40,741 bases of DNA from Cenarchaeum sp. SB0675_bin_21 (GTDB lineage Archaea > Thermoproteota > Nitrososphaeria > Nitrososphaerales > Nitrosopumilaceae), in NCBI GenBank assembly GCA_009843815.1, contig VYCS01000021.1, positions 1 to 40,741 on the forward strand, written 5' to 3'. A model generated the notes under the pieces. That model was not told the DNA's origin, ran no database searches, and saw only the letters and a list, made by a program, of their open reading frames with translations. Positions 34,001 through 40,741 of this stretch are shown here, in pieces; position 1 is the stretch's first letter, and every line of letters starts with the position of its first letter. A program made the position numbers and the translations under genes.

Positions 34001-35111
34001 GCCGGGGGTCCTCCATCATACTCTGCAACTCCTTGAAGATAAATTCACAATCGTACGGCCCTGGCGATGCTTCAGGGTGAAACTGCACAGCAATGCATGG
34101 CCGAGTCTTGTGTCTTATACCTTCAACGGTACCATCATCGGTATTGGTAAACCATAAATCAAACTCCGAATCCGCCAAGGATTCGGGACTAATAGCATAG
34201 CCATGGTTCTGACTGGTTACGTGAACCTGGCCTGTGGATACATCAAGACATGACTTGTTCTGACCTCGGTGCCCATACTTTAGTTTGTAGGTCTTTGCAT
34301 TGCCAGCCAGGCTTATGATTTGTGCCCCCAAACATATTCCCAACATCGGTATGTCCTCATCTAGTATTTTACGTGCAGCATGTATGGTGTCTGGACAATG
34401 AATTGGGTCCCCGGGCCCATTACTGATAATTACGCCTGCAGGATCGTACGAGAGTATGTCTGATACTTTTGTATTATATGGAACCTTTACTGCACGATAG
34501 CCTAGATTTACAACGTGGCGCAGAATTGCATTCTTCGCACCCGTATCTACAACTACCACGTTGCGACCTGAACCAAACGTCAAATGTTTCCTGGTAGATA
34601 CATCATCTACTAGATGTTCTGAGTTATACTGGGGAGCATCTGGCAGTTGCTCTTTTAGTATGTCTGTATCTATGGGGTGCTCTGAGACCTTTAGGGCGGC
34701 CATGCGCACGCCATCTTCGCGTAGGGATTTTGTGAGGTGTCTTGTATCTATTCCAGATATGCCTGGTATGTTGTTTTTGTAGAGCCATTCATCTAAAGTC
34801 ATAGATAGATTCCAATGACTGGCAACTTTGGTTAACTCGTGTATGACAAGACCACGTACCTGTATACTGTCAGATTCAAAGTTCAATGGTATTCCTGAAT
34901 CATCAGTCACTGCGGGGTCGGGGACGCCATAATTTCCCACCAAAGGATATGTTATGGATAAGATTTGGCCTTTGTATGAGGGATCTGTCAGTGTCTCGAT
35001 ATACCCCACCATTCCTGTGTTGAATACGGCCTCACCGAACACCGTCTTTGGGTACCCAAAACCCTCTCCCTCAAGAACAACCCCATCATCTAGAACTAAT
35101 GCTGCAAACAT
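33993..35111 (-). CDS. carA: Carbamoyl phosphate synthase small (glutaminase) subunit
   Basis: Releases ammonia from glutamine and passes it to CarB. The N-terminal small-subunit domain begins AALVLDDGVVLEGEGFGYPK and includes the conserved DPSYKGQILSITYPLVGNYG. The class I glutaminase domain holds SNGPGDPIHCP, the nucleophile in PMLGICLGAQIISLAGN and the His-Glu pair in AVQFHPEASPGPYD. 372 aa, complete and without interruption. The TATA-like TTTAAAATAG at ~35136-35145 lies ~29 bases before the ATG. First gene of the carA-carB-SWIM operon. Confidence 0.97.
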   Translation of the reverse strand: MFAALVLDDGVVLEGEGFGYPKTVFGEAVFNTGMVGYIETLTDPSYKGQILSITYPLVGNYGVPDPAVTDDSGIPLNFESDSIQVRGLVIHELTKVASHWNLSMTLDEWLYKNNIPGISGIDTRHLTKSLREDGVRMAALKVSEHPIDTDILKEQLPDAPQYNSEHLVDDVSTRKHLTFGSGRNVVVVDTGAKNAILRHVVNLGYRAVKVPYNTKVSDILSYDPAGVIISNGPGDPIHCPDTIHAARKILDEDIPMLGICLGAQIISLAGNAKTYKLKYGHRGQNKSCLDVSTGQVHVTSQNHGYAISPESLADSEFDLWFTNTDDGTVEGIRHKTRPCIAVQFHPEASPGPYDCEFIFKELQSMMEDPRPA

Positions 35112-35464
35112 TCCGGTATGTTTTGACTCCTTGGTTACTATTTTAAACCCTTCATGAAGGTATTTCAGTCATGATTTAAGTGTAACAGATTATATGATAC
35201 AACAAAAATTATGCCAGCACTGACTATACACTGTCTAGCATCAGATATTCCAAAATCTCCCCAGTCTTGAGATGGACAACACTGCCAAGTTGTGCCATTA
35301 CAGTTAAACTCTGTGTTTTTTGTTGTGCATTGCGATCATTTCACACTACTATACATTATACGAACTCAGTATTATCTCTGATACAACTTTACATGGAAAT
35401 TATATACATTGTTTACAGAACTCTGTATACCTGTTGGCGCGTTCGCCATTCAGTATATGAGGTT

Positions 35465-35580
35465 GCTGAGGGTGCCCGTGCCAGCAGCCCGGCCACCAGA
35501 GAAGTCGTACGGTTATCAAGATGCATTCTATCTTTCAAGGCCAGCCCGGCCTTGTCGTACGACTTGTCGTAAGACTTGTT
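35465..35580 (-). ncRNA. Candidate structured small RNA
   Basis: A GC-rich island in AT-rich sequence with nested pairing: AAGTCGTAC (35502-35510) with GTACGACTT (35557-35565), enclosing AAGGCC (35537-35542) with GGCCTT (35548-35553), and beside it a hairpin at 35471-35497 in which GGTG pairs with CACC and inner CCG with CGG. On the minus strand ATATAATA (35602-35609) would start RNA near 35580, just ahead of this block. Strand and ends are inference. A minus-strand open frame (YNKSYDKSYDKAGLALKDRM) also runs through it without a good start. Confidence 0.45.
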
Positions 35581-35676
35581 GTATAGTTTGGCGGCGCCCG
35601 TGTATTATATGGGCCCTTGCGCAGGTGCGTATAACTTTCATTTTTTGTTGTTTACCATGCCATTGCGTGATTAAAT

Positions 35677-35769
35677 TGGTGCTCCAGTCGGGAGTTTCAT
35701 CTGTGATTTTGAACCCGAGATCTTCGCCTTGAAAGGGCGAAATGCTTGACCGGTCTACACCACTGGAGC
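35677..35769 (-). tRNA. tRNA-Glu (anticodon UUC) with a T-loop intron; CCA encoded
   Basis: Acceptor GCTCCAG pairs with CTGGAGC, the discriminator is A and CCA is encoded. The D arm starts GTGTAGACCGG. The anticodon stem TCGCC/GGCGA holds loop CTTTCAA, so the anticodon is TTC. The T stem is TCGGG/CCCGA, but 21 bases instead of 7 lie between its strands. Removing 14 bases (35694-35707) leaves the standard loop TTCAAAT. A TATA-like TTTAATT near 35791-35800 is ~26 bases before the 5' end, as expected for an archaeal tRNA promoter. Confidence 0.92.
35694..35707 (-). other. 14-base tRNA intron at position 59/60
   Basis: The minus strand reads TTCA-AA^A ... TGAA-AC^T. TTCA pairs with TGAA (central helix), the T stem TCGGG/CCCGA is the outer helix, and the bulges are AAA and ACT. 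Cutting after the second base of each bulge removes ATCACAGATGAAAC. The T-loop site is not the canonical 37/38; such sites occur in some Crenarchaeota and Thaumarchaeota. Confidence 0.85.
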
Positions 35770-35790
35770 TTAACATGTGTTTTGTAATGC

Positions 35791-35800
35791 GAAATTAAAC
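35791..35800 (-). promoter_or_regulatory. TATA box of tRNA-Glu
   Basis: On the minus strand GGGTTTAATTTCGC is the only TATA-like sequence ahead of the tRNA; its centre is ~26 bases before the first transcribed base. Confidence 0.55.
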
Positions 35801-35948
35801 CCTTTGCAGGGACCGCGCCCCCAAAGATATTACTGTAGTCGTTTTTAGTCTGAACCCTGTATCTTGTGTGGTACAACGCGATGCGTAGAGCCTGATCAAC
35901 CAAACAAATTATCTAATCTATATATCTAAAGTCTCTCATCATACATCA

Positions 35949-36521
35949 TTGGCAGATTTTAATAGTCTAGATGAGGTCGCAGATGCAGTCTCCACATGTA
36001 CAAAATGCGACTTGTGTCAGAGTCGTACCAACGCAGTACCTGGCATAGGTAACAAAGAATCAAAAGTTCTATTTGTGGGAGAGGCTCCTGGCCGAAGCGA
36101 GGATCTTAGGGGGCGGCCGTTTGTAGGCAGGGCAGGCCAGATACTTACAGAGGCATTAGAGAAGGCAGGTGTATCTAGACGTGATGTGTACATCACCAAC
36201 ACTGTAAAATGCAGGCCCCCAAAGAACCGCAACCCTAACAAAACAGAACGAGAGTCTTGTAAAGACTATCTGGATGCCGAGTTGCGCATACTAAAACCTC
36301 ATGTAATATGCATACTGGGAAATGTTGCATTAAAGTCACTATTGGGCGATGATAAAATCACATCAAAGCGCGGCAATATTATTCAAAAAGATGACATGTT
36401 GTACTTTCCCACAATACATCCTGCTGCAGTACTGTATAACCCACAATTGGCCCATACACTTGAGCAGGATATTAAAAAACTATTTGATATAATACAATTG
36501 AATGACGGTGCAGTAAATTGA
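35949..36521 (+). CDS. udg: Uracil-DNA glycosylase, family 4
   Basis: Removes uracil that arises by cytosine deamination. Family 4 marks: the [4Fe-4S] cysteines in CTKCDLCQSR, then NTVKCRPPKNRNP and the late CILG; motif A LFVGEAPGRSEDLRGRPFVG RAG with the catalytic E-A-P-G, and motif B TIHPAAVLYNP with the active His. 190 aa is typical. TTG start; TCTATATATC at 35917-35926 lies ~26 bases upstream. Its stop overlaps the start of the next glycosylase gene (TTGA), so two base-excision enzymes form one operon. Confidence 0.95.
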   Translation: MADFNSLDEVADAVSTCTKCDLCQSRTNAVPGIGNKESKVLFVGEAPGRSEDLRGRPFVGRAGQILTEALEKAGVSRRDVYITNTVKCRPPKNRNPNKTERESCKDYLDAELRILKPHVICILGNVALKSLLGDDKITSKRGNIIQKDDMLYFPTIHPAAVLYNPQLAHTLEQDIKKLFDIIQLNDGAVN

Positions 36522-37069
36522 TTCTGCCTCGAAAGTTCTATTGCAATAAAACCAATCTAGTTGCAACATCACTCTTGGGAAAACGACTAGTTAGAACCAT
36601 AAACAATGTGAAACTCTCGGGAATAATACAGGAGACCGAAGCGTATGGCCACCACGATGATCCCGACAGTCATGCATATAATGGTCGCACCAATAGAAAT
36701 TCTCCCATGTTTGGAGAGGTAGGTAGAGTCTATGTCTACTTCATATATGGTATGCATTACTGCTTTAATGTAGTGTGTAGGGCTCCAGATGTAATGGCAG
36801 GTGCCGTGCTTATACGATCCATAAAACCCGAAGATGGAGTATCTCACATGATGGCAAATCGTAAAAGAGAGACACTCACAAATCTGACTGATGGGCCAGC
36901 CAAACTGACACAATCTCTACGTATAACCACAGAACAGAACAATGAAGATTTGACCACATATGGTACAATACACATTGAGGATGCCAATATGGCCCCACAA
37001 AACATAGTACGTAAATCACGTGTGGGCGTGAAATCCACCATAGATTGGAATTTTAGCTGTTCGTTTTAG
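36518..37069 (+). CDS. 3-methyladenine DNA glycosylase (AAG/MPG family)
   Basis: Removes alkylated and deaminated purines from DNA. The family blocks are ATSLLGKRLVRTINNVKLSG, IIQETEAYGHHDDPDSHAYN with the catalytic Glu, GRTNRNSPMFGEVGRVYVYF IYGMHYCFNVV with the intercalating Tyr region, and TDGPAKLTQSLRIT. 183 aa; ends soon after KSRVGVK, where the usual RIG motif ends the domain. TTG start overlapping the uracil-glycosylase stop. It converges with the VTT gene (17-base overlap). Confidence 0.92.
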   Translation: MILPRKFYCNKTNLVATSLLGKRLVRTINNVKLSGIIQETEAYGHHDDPDSHAYNGRTNRNSPMFGEVGRVYVYFIYGMHYCFNVVCRAPDVMAGAVLIRSIKPEDGVSHMMANRKRETLTNLTDGPAKLTQSLRITTEQNNEDLTTYGTIHIEDANMAPQNIVRKSRVGVKSTIDWNFSCSF

Positions 37070-37703
37070 TGTCATCATTATCATCCGAGTCCAGTGTCCA
37101 TGGCGCAACCCTACCTAAAACCCGTGCCCAATCCATTCGTAGCAGCAATACGACTGCCAGCGTAGTTCCAACACCAAATATTATGATACCAATGTAGATG
37201 TCGGTGACTTTTATGACGTCCCCCAGATATGTCTCCACTATGGATAGTCCTAGGTAGTGTGAGAGTACGACTATGACATAATGTAAAACCAATTTGCCAC
37301 AAAGTGTGGATATAAAGAACCGTCTGGGATTATACTTTGCCAAACCCAACGGCACATAGACCATATCATCAGGTATGGGAGTGGCTGCGGCAACAAAGAC
37401 AGCTGCTGCACCATACCGCTTGACCAATCGTTGGAATGGAACTATCCGCTTGCGGGTTTTTTTGTTCATCATGCGGCGGCCACTATAACTGACATAGAAT
37501 ATTATCTGTTTGGCTGCAGTTGCGGCCAGCGCCGATGTTATGGCTAAAATATGCAGATTGAACGTCTCACCCACTGACATCGTAACTAGTAGTATGAAAG
37601 AAGGTACGGGGATGAATGGCGCCAGTGACCCAAAAAAACTCAACAGTACCAAACCCAGATAACCTAATTCTGAATCAAATGGAAGCAATGCTGCAATATC
37701 CAC
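37053..37703 (-). CDS. VTT/DedA-like membrane protein
   Basis: Membrane protein of the SNARE-associated/DedA group, members of which act as lipid scramblases or in membrane homeostasis. An early re-entrant-like segment GSLAPFIPVPSFILL, a helix LHILAITSALAATAAKQIIFY and the basic RKRIVPFQRLVKRYGAAAVFVAAATPIPDDMVYVPLGLAKYNPRRFFI, matching the G-x-x-x-x-(F/P)-x-P-(I/L)-P core, are followed by two further helices. 216 aa; the tail is acidic (DSDDNDDTKTNS). GTTAAATATC near 37724-37733 is ~25 bases before the ATG. Confidence 0.82.
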   Translation of the reverse strand: MDIAALLPFDSELGYLGLVLLSFFGSLAPFIPVPSFILLVTMSVGETFNLHILAITSALAATAAKQIIFYVSYSGRRMMNKKTRKRIVPFQRLVKRYGAAAVFVAAATPIPDDMVYVPLGLAKYNPRRFFISTLCGKLVLHYVIVVLSHYLGLSIVETYLGDVIKVTDIYIGIIIFGVGTTLAVVLLLRMDWARVLGRVAPWTLDSDDNDDTKTNS

Positions 37704-37739
37704 ATCGAATTTATTGTGGCGTGATATTTAACACACACT

Positions 37740-37830
37740 AAGTCGAAATCCCCCCACACAGTCGGGCGTGTCACACCAGTCATAAATCCAGCGGAGTCTC
37801 CCCCGGTAGCCCTACACCAGTGGAATACGC
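37740..37830 (-). other. GC-rich intergenic block, possible small RNA
   Basis: Between the VTT and DUF6659-like genes lies a C-rich (plus) / G-rich (minus) block, unlike the AT-rich sequence around it. On the minus strand, TTTATATTTATCC (37846-37858) is a good TATA box and would start RNA near 37826, at the edge of this block. Short stems are possible (for example GGA-GAC-TCC), but no known RNA family is recognised. The same AT-rich box may serve the gene at 37883 on the plus strand. Confidence 0.3.
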
Positions 37831-37846
37831 CACACACAATCTAAAT

Positions 37847-37857
37847 GGATAAATATA
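37847..37857 (+). promoter_or_regulatory. TATA box of the DUF6659-like gene
   Basis: GATAAATATAAAA lies ~30 bases before the ATG at 37883 and reads as TATA-like on both strands. Confidence 0.5.
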
Positions 37858-37882
37858 AAACAGATAAAATTAAAGGATACTC

Positions 37883-38269
37883 ATGCTAAGTTCCGAGGAC
37901 TGCGGAAAGATCTGTAGCACCATACGGACATTTAGCCCTGCAGTTCGATTCGTCGGGGTGCTAGGGGAGCGTGGTGAGCTGTTGGCATATAGTAGACGTA
38001 AAGACCTTGAACCTTTACTGGACTCTAAAAGTACACATTATCAGTTCTCCCATATTGCCATTAGGACTGGCCTTGATGCTTTCTTTGATAAGAGTCTGGG
38101 CAAAGTGAAATTTGTATGGGAGGAGCGAGATGGGGTGCAGATAATCTACTTTACCATAGGTAGCCTACATATCTGGATGTCGATAGACAAGATGGTGGTT
38201 AGATCCGAAGTACTCCGAATAATAGATTCATGTCTACCACTAGTAAAAGAATACTCACTGAAACTCTAA
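37883..38269 (+). CDS. Conserved archaeal protein, DUF6659/profilin-like fold
   Basis: Second member in this window of the family at 13796. Layout: a first helix (SSEDCGKICSTIRTFS), strands VRFVGVLGERGELLAYSRRK, a helix with HYQFSHIAIRTGLDAFFDKS, then the paired strands LGKVKFVWEERDGVQIIYFT and a last helix. 128 aa. Such proteins are abundant in Thaumarchaeota, and a signalling or sensor role has been suggested on fold grounds; no active site is visible. It ends one base before the convergent ABC ATPase gene. Confidence 0.7.
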   Translation: MLSSEDCGKICSTIRTFSPAVRFVGVLGERGELLAYSRRKDLEPLLDSKSTHYQFSHIAIRTGLDAFFDKSLGKVKFVWEERDGVQIIYFTIGSLHIWMSIDKMVVRSEVLRIIDSCLPLVKEYSLKL

Positions 38270-38270
38270 A

Positions 38271-39203
38271 CTACTCATACAACCAACATTTTACCATGCC
38301 GTTTGCTGTGACCAAGTCTGGTGGATCTCTTTGACACTTATCCATCGCCTCAGAACACCTATCAACGAATCTACATGTAGTGGGGGGAGTTAGGAGATTT
38401 GGTGGCGTTCCAGATATGTATGATGGCTGCGAGCCGTGCAGACGAGGTACGGACTCTAACAGCTTTTTGGTGTACGGATGTTGTGGGTTGTTGTATATAT
38501 TCTCAGAAGTACCAAACTCTACCAACTGACCACCATACATTATGCCTACCTTGTCGGCTATCTCAGATAGTAAAGCCAGATCATGAGTTATGAATAGAAA
38601 CGACATACCTGTGGACTTTAAGTCCTTTAACATGTTTATGATTCGAGCTTGTATGAGAACGTCCAGCGCCGTGGTGGGCTCATCTGCAATGACAAGGCGA
38701 GGATTTAGCAGTAACGCCATGGCAACTATTACTCTCTGCTTCATTCCTCCACTCAGTTCGTGTGGATATCTACCAAGTACTGACTCTTCCAGATTTACTG
38801 CTGCAATGGCACCAGAGATGGCATCGTTAGTATTGCCGTCAAACTTGTGATGTTGTAGTATCTCGGTGAACTGTTCTTGTATAGTGTATACGGGGTCTAG
38901 TGAGCTCATGGCCCCTTGAAACATCATGGATATCTGTTTCCATCTATATTTTTGATCAAACTCCGTATCGGATATGTCATTTATATTGTGTCCATCAAAG
39001 ATGACTGAGCCGCCTGTTATACTCCCTCCGGATAGACTGCGTATTATGCCCAAACCCAGTGTACTCTTGCCACATGCACTCTCGCCCACTATGCCTACGG
39101 TCTCACCAGACTCCATCTCAAAGCTGGCATGCTCCACAGCATAGACTGGACCTGCCATCGAATTATATTGTATAGACAAATCTTGAACGGATAGTAACGC
39201 CAT
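38271..39203 (-). CDS. Oligopeptide/dipeptide ABC transporter ATP-binding protein
   Basis: ATPase subunit of a DppD/OppD-type importer on the inner face of the membrane. Walker A GIVGESACGKSTLG, Q-loop MMFQGAMSSLDP, signature ELSGGMKQRVIVAMALL, Walker B LVIADEPTTALD and H-loop LFITHDLALL are intact. The C-terminal extension typical of peptide ABC ATPases, PPTTCRFVDRCSEAMDKCQR, has its cysteines, which in some members hold an iron-sulfur cluster. No permease or binding protein is in view. I start at the ATG at 39203, which has AATATAAAAATTAAC ~26 bases upstream; an ATG at 39212 is in frame. Confidence 0.92.
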   Translation of the reverse strand: MALLSVQDLSIQYNSMAGPVYAVEHASFEMESGETVGIVGESACGKSTLGLGIIRSLSGGSITGGSVIFDGHNINDISDTEFDQKYRWKQISMMFQGAMSSLDPVYTIQEQFTEILQHHKFDGNTNDAISGAIAAVNLEESVLGRYPHELSGGMKQRVIVAMALLLNPRLVIADEPTTALDVLIQARIINMLKDLKSTGMSFLFITHDLALLSEIADKVGIMYGGQLVEFGTSENIYNNPQHPYTKKLLESVPRLHGSQPSYISGTPPNLLTPPTTCRFVDRCSEAMDKCQRDPPDLVTANGMVKCWLYE

Positions 39204-39570
39204 GTTACACACTACACATTATGTTAATTTTTATATTTATTCATTCCATAGCACCCGCGGCTTGACTCAATAACTTGGATTGCAGGCACGGCTAAACAAG
39301 GATCAATTTATGTAATATGTGTATGGTGTCGCGCTTTTTTGTCTCAACTTTGTCAGTTGGTGGATTTGCCATGACTTACTTTTTGACAAGCTAACTGTGG
39401 TGGAGATTTTTAACGGGGTGTTGACATGCGTTTAGGTGCTATATGTCTGTCCCACAAGGATCCAGGACTTATCCCTGTAACTGTAACCTAAAAACAGCCA
39501 GACTTGTAAACCCATCTCATGAGTTAGGTTTTTAAAGTACTATAGTGTATAGAACGGTATATATAGATCA
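39204..39570. other. Intergenic region before a TnpB relic
   Basis: About 370 bases. The left end holds the promoter of the ABC gene. TAACCTAAAAAC (39485-39496) and GTTAGGTTTTTA (39524-39535) can pair over seven bases and may be the subterminal hairpin of the element's left end. GGTATATATAG (39557-39567) is a good TATA box for the TnpB frame. No other gene is seen. Confidence 0.45.
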
Positions 39571-40741
39571 CATAGTGTCCGCATAGACCTGACACGCCCT
39601 CAGGCGCGTCACATATCCAAAATACGGAACTCACAGCGGTTCGTGTATAATTGGGCCGTAGAGAAGTTGCTGGTCGACCCCACACTCACCGCATACGATC
39701 TCCAAAGTGAGTTTACCAAACTTCGCAGATGTACACCGCACCTACAGGAAGTGGAGCGCATATACCAAAATACGGCCATCCAGCAGGCCCGCACTGCTGC
39801 GGATGTCTCGAACAAATACGGCAACGGCAAACTAGGTTTCCGCTCCAGAAAGCGCGACAATACAAAGGCAGTATCATGTGATGTACAGCCACGATTTGTG
39901 GACAACAAGCATGCGTCATTGCCGGGCCTTGGTGTTGTTGAGTTGCCTGAGGAGCAGCCATACCAATTTCCACACAACTGGCTGTATGGCTAAAGGTCTT
40001 TCCGTTTGGTATGTGTAACACCAAAGTCGTGGATACATGTTAAGCCAGGTGACCACATATACAGGCTGCACATAACATATGACGTACCTACACCCGAACG
40101 GCGCGCCAGGACTGGTGTTGTTGCCGGTATAGATAGGGGGATAACAAATCCAACGGTTGTCTGTAAGACAGACCACAACACTTCGTGTATAATATCGTAT
40201 GACACGGCAACCGCATTCCGCACGAACCGTACATGGAATGATGGTGTGCGCCGTACCATATCACACCGCAACAAGCATTCTCATACAACACACAAGATGA
40301 AACGCAAACGAGAAAAGTACAATCGTGGTAATGCGAATGACCGCGAGTATGCGGAGTGGCTTCTAGCCAAGAAGATATGCGAGGGCGTGGATGTAATATA
40401 TGTCGAGCAGCTCAACCTTGAGGCCATGAGCAGGCGCGGTGGCAGGCACAAGAAGGGTATGAATCGCGGTATGCGGTTCATTCGGCATTATGCAATACTG
40501 CGAAAGATACGCATTATCGCAGAGCGGTTGGGCATCCGTGTAGTATAAGTGAATCCAAAACGCACGAGTCAGGAGTGCAGTGTGTGCGGCTACACAAACA
40601 AGGAGAATCGAAATGGGGAGATGTTCAAGTGTATGGGATGTGGGCATGTAGCAAACGCCGACGGCAATGCGTCGGTGAATATAATTCAACGGGGGACCGG
40701 TATGAAGGTTCCCGCGGGGGAAGGAATAGCCCTCGAAAGGC
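39571..40741 (+). pseudogene. tnpB: TnpB gene with two in-frame stop codons, cut by the window end
   Basis: One continuous frame codes for a TnpB: N-terminal VRIDLTRPQARHISKIRNSQ RFVYNWAVEK, RuvC Asp in VVAGIDRGITNP, the basic helix region, RuvC Glu in VIYVEQLNLEAM, zinc finger CSVCG ... CMGCG and the last Asp in NADGNASVNI. It is broken by TAA at 39991 (LYG-stop-RSFRL) and TAA at 40546 (IRVV-stop-VNPKRTSQ); each is one substitution away from a likely original codon (AAA Lys, TAT/TAC Tyr). No ATG, GTG or TTG lies in frame before residue RF-V; the first usable one is GTG 39643. All catalytic and zinc residues remain, so the decay is recent. The 3' end lies beyond the window. Confidence 0.8.

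Larger units (their letters stand above)
35112..35948. other. Long intergenic region with RNA genes
   Basis: About 840 bases between carA and the uracil-DNA glycosylase gene. It contains the structured-RNA candidate (35465-35580) and tRNA-Glu (35677-35769). 35160-35450 is AT-rich and I see nothing in it. 35805-35825 has a short GC-rich stretch (GGGACCGCGCCCCC) of unknown meaning, and 35914-35926 holds the TATA box of the next gene. Confidence 0.6.

Noticed and set aside
35267-35732. Two overlapping plus-strand frames before the uracil-glycosylase gene
   Set aside because: They cover the RNA candidate and the tRNA gene in antisense and look random.
35805-35900. A possible second tRNA on the minus strand (GGGTTCAGAC looks like a T arm)
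   Set aside because: No acceptor stem, D arm or anticodon stem could be paired with it.
36518-37069. AAG-type glycosylase as truncated gene
   Set aside because: It ends soon after the usual last motif, and all core blocks including the catalytic Glu are present.

Overview
The window looks like a chromosomal segment of an ammonia-oxidising archaeon (Thaumarchaeota/Nitrososphaeria, probably the Nitrosopumilales side). The evidence is: archaeal EF-1alpha, uS10 and RNA polymerase subunit P in a row; a DnaJ-ferredoxin fusion, which is characteristic of Thaumarchaeota; an archaeal bifunctional FBP aldolase/phosphatase; a 3-hydroxyacyl-CoA dehydrogenase of the kind used in the 3-hydroxypropionate/4-hydroxybutyrate cycle; a tRNA with a bulge-helix-bulge (BHB) intron; and TATA boxes about 26-30 bases ahead of many start codons, which implies mostly leaderless mRNAs. 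Isoleucine is mostly ATA and GC is moderate. I cannot name the species.

Layout. 0-3.6 kb: a ParB-like protein, an Lrp/AsnC regulator, a decayed TnpB and a rhodanese. 3.6-13.6 kb: a urea-use island. Two paralogous sodium:solute symporters (the first fused to a universal stress domain) flank ureD-G-F-E (minus) and ureA-B-C (plus), which diverge from one small AT-rich promoter region; the second symporter runs into a zinc-ribbon membrane protein. 13.6-18 kb: a DUF6659-like protein, DnaJ-ferredoxin, a C2H2 / membrane / HIT operon, the hydroxyacyl-CoA dehydrogenase and a TIGR00725 protein. 18.1-20.5 kb: a TnpB element with terminal inverted repeats beside a small ribbon-helix-helix ORF, then a multi-zinc-ribbon protein. 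20.6-25.3 kb: tuf-rps10-rpoP (minus), FBP aldolase/phosphatase with a membrane protein, a cupin and a SHOCT protein. 25.3-30.5 kb: a CorA-like transporter overlapping a K+ channel, a class III aminotransferase and a TPR protein. 30.4-35.1 kb: a carA-carB-SWIM operon (minus). 35.1-39.2 kb: a structured-RNA candidate, intron-containing tRNA-Glu, two DNA glycosylases, a VTT membrane protein, a second DUF6659-like protein and an oligopeptide ABC ATPase. 39.5 kb to the end: a TnpB gene with two in-frame stops, cut by the window edge.

The most unusual finding is in carB. Its conserved N-terminal coding sequence is interrupted by exactly 22 bases (33904-33925). These break the reading frame but can fold with their flanks into a central 4-bp helix between two 3-nt bulges, the shape cut by the archaeal tRNA splicing endonuclease. 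Removing them at the canonical positions restores the expected Gly-Glu-Phe-Asp-Tyr-Ser-Gly reading frame and a full-length protein. The tRNA-Glu gene 1.7 kb away carries a 14-base intron in its T-loop with the same geometry and nearly the same bulge bases. carB may therefore contain a mini-intron in a protein-coding mRNA. A simple frameshift or assembly error is the main alternative.

How the genes work together: symporters import urea, urease with its nickel accessory proteins releases ammonia and CO2, and carbamoyl phosphate synthase can use the bicarbonate for arginine and pyrimidine synthesis. The dehydrogenase and the FBP enzyme belong to autotrophic carbon fixation and gluconeogenesis. 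TnpB relics at four places show repeated activity of IS200/IS605-type elements.
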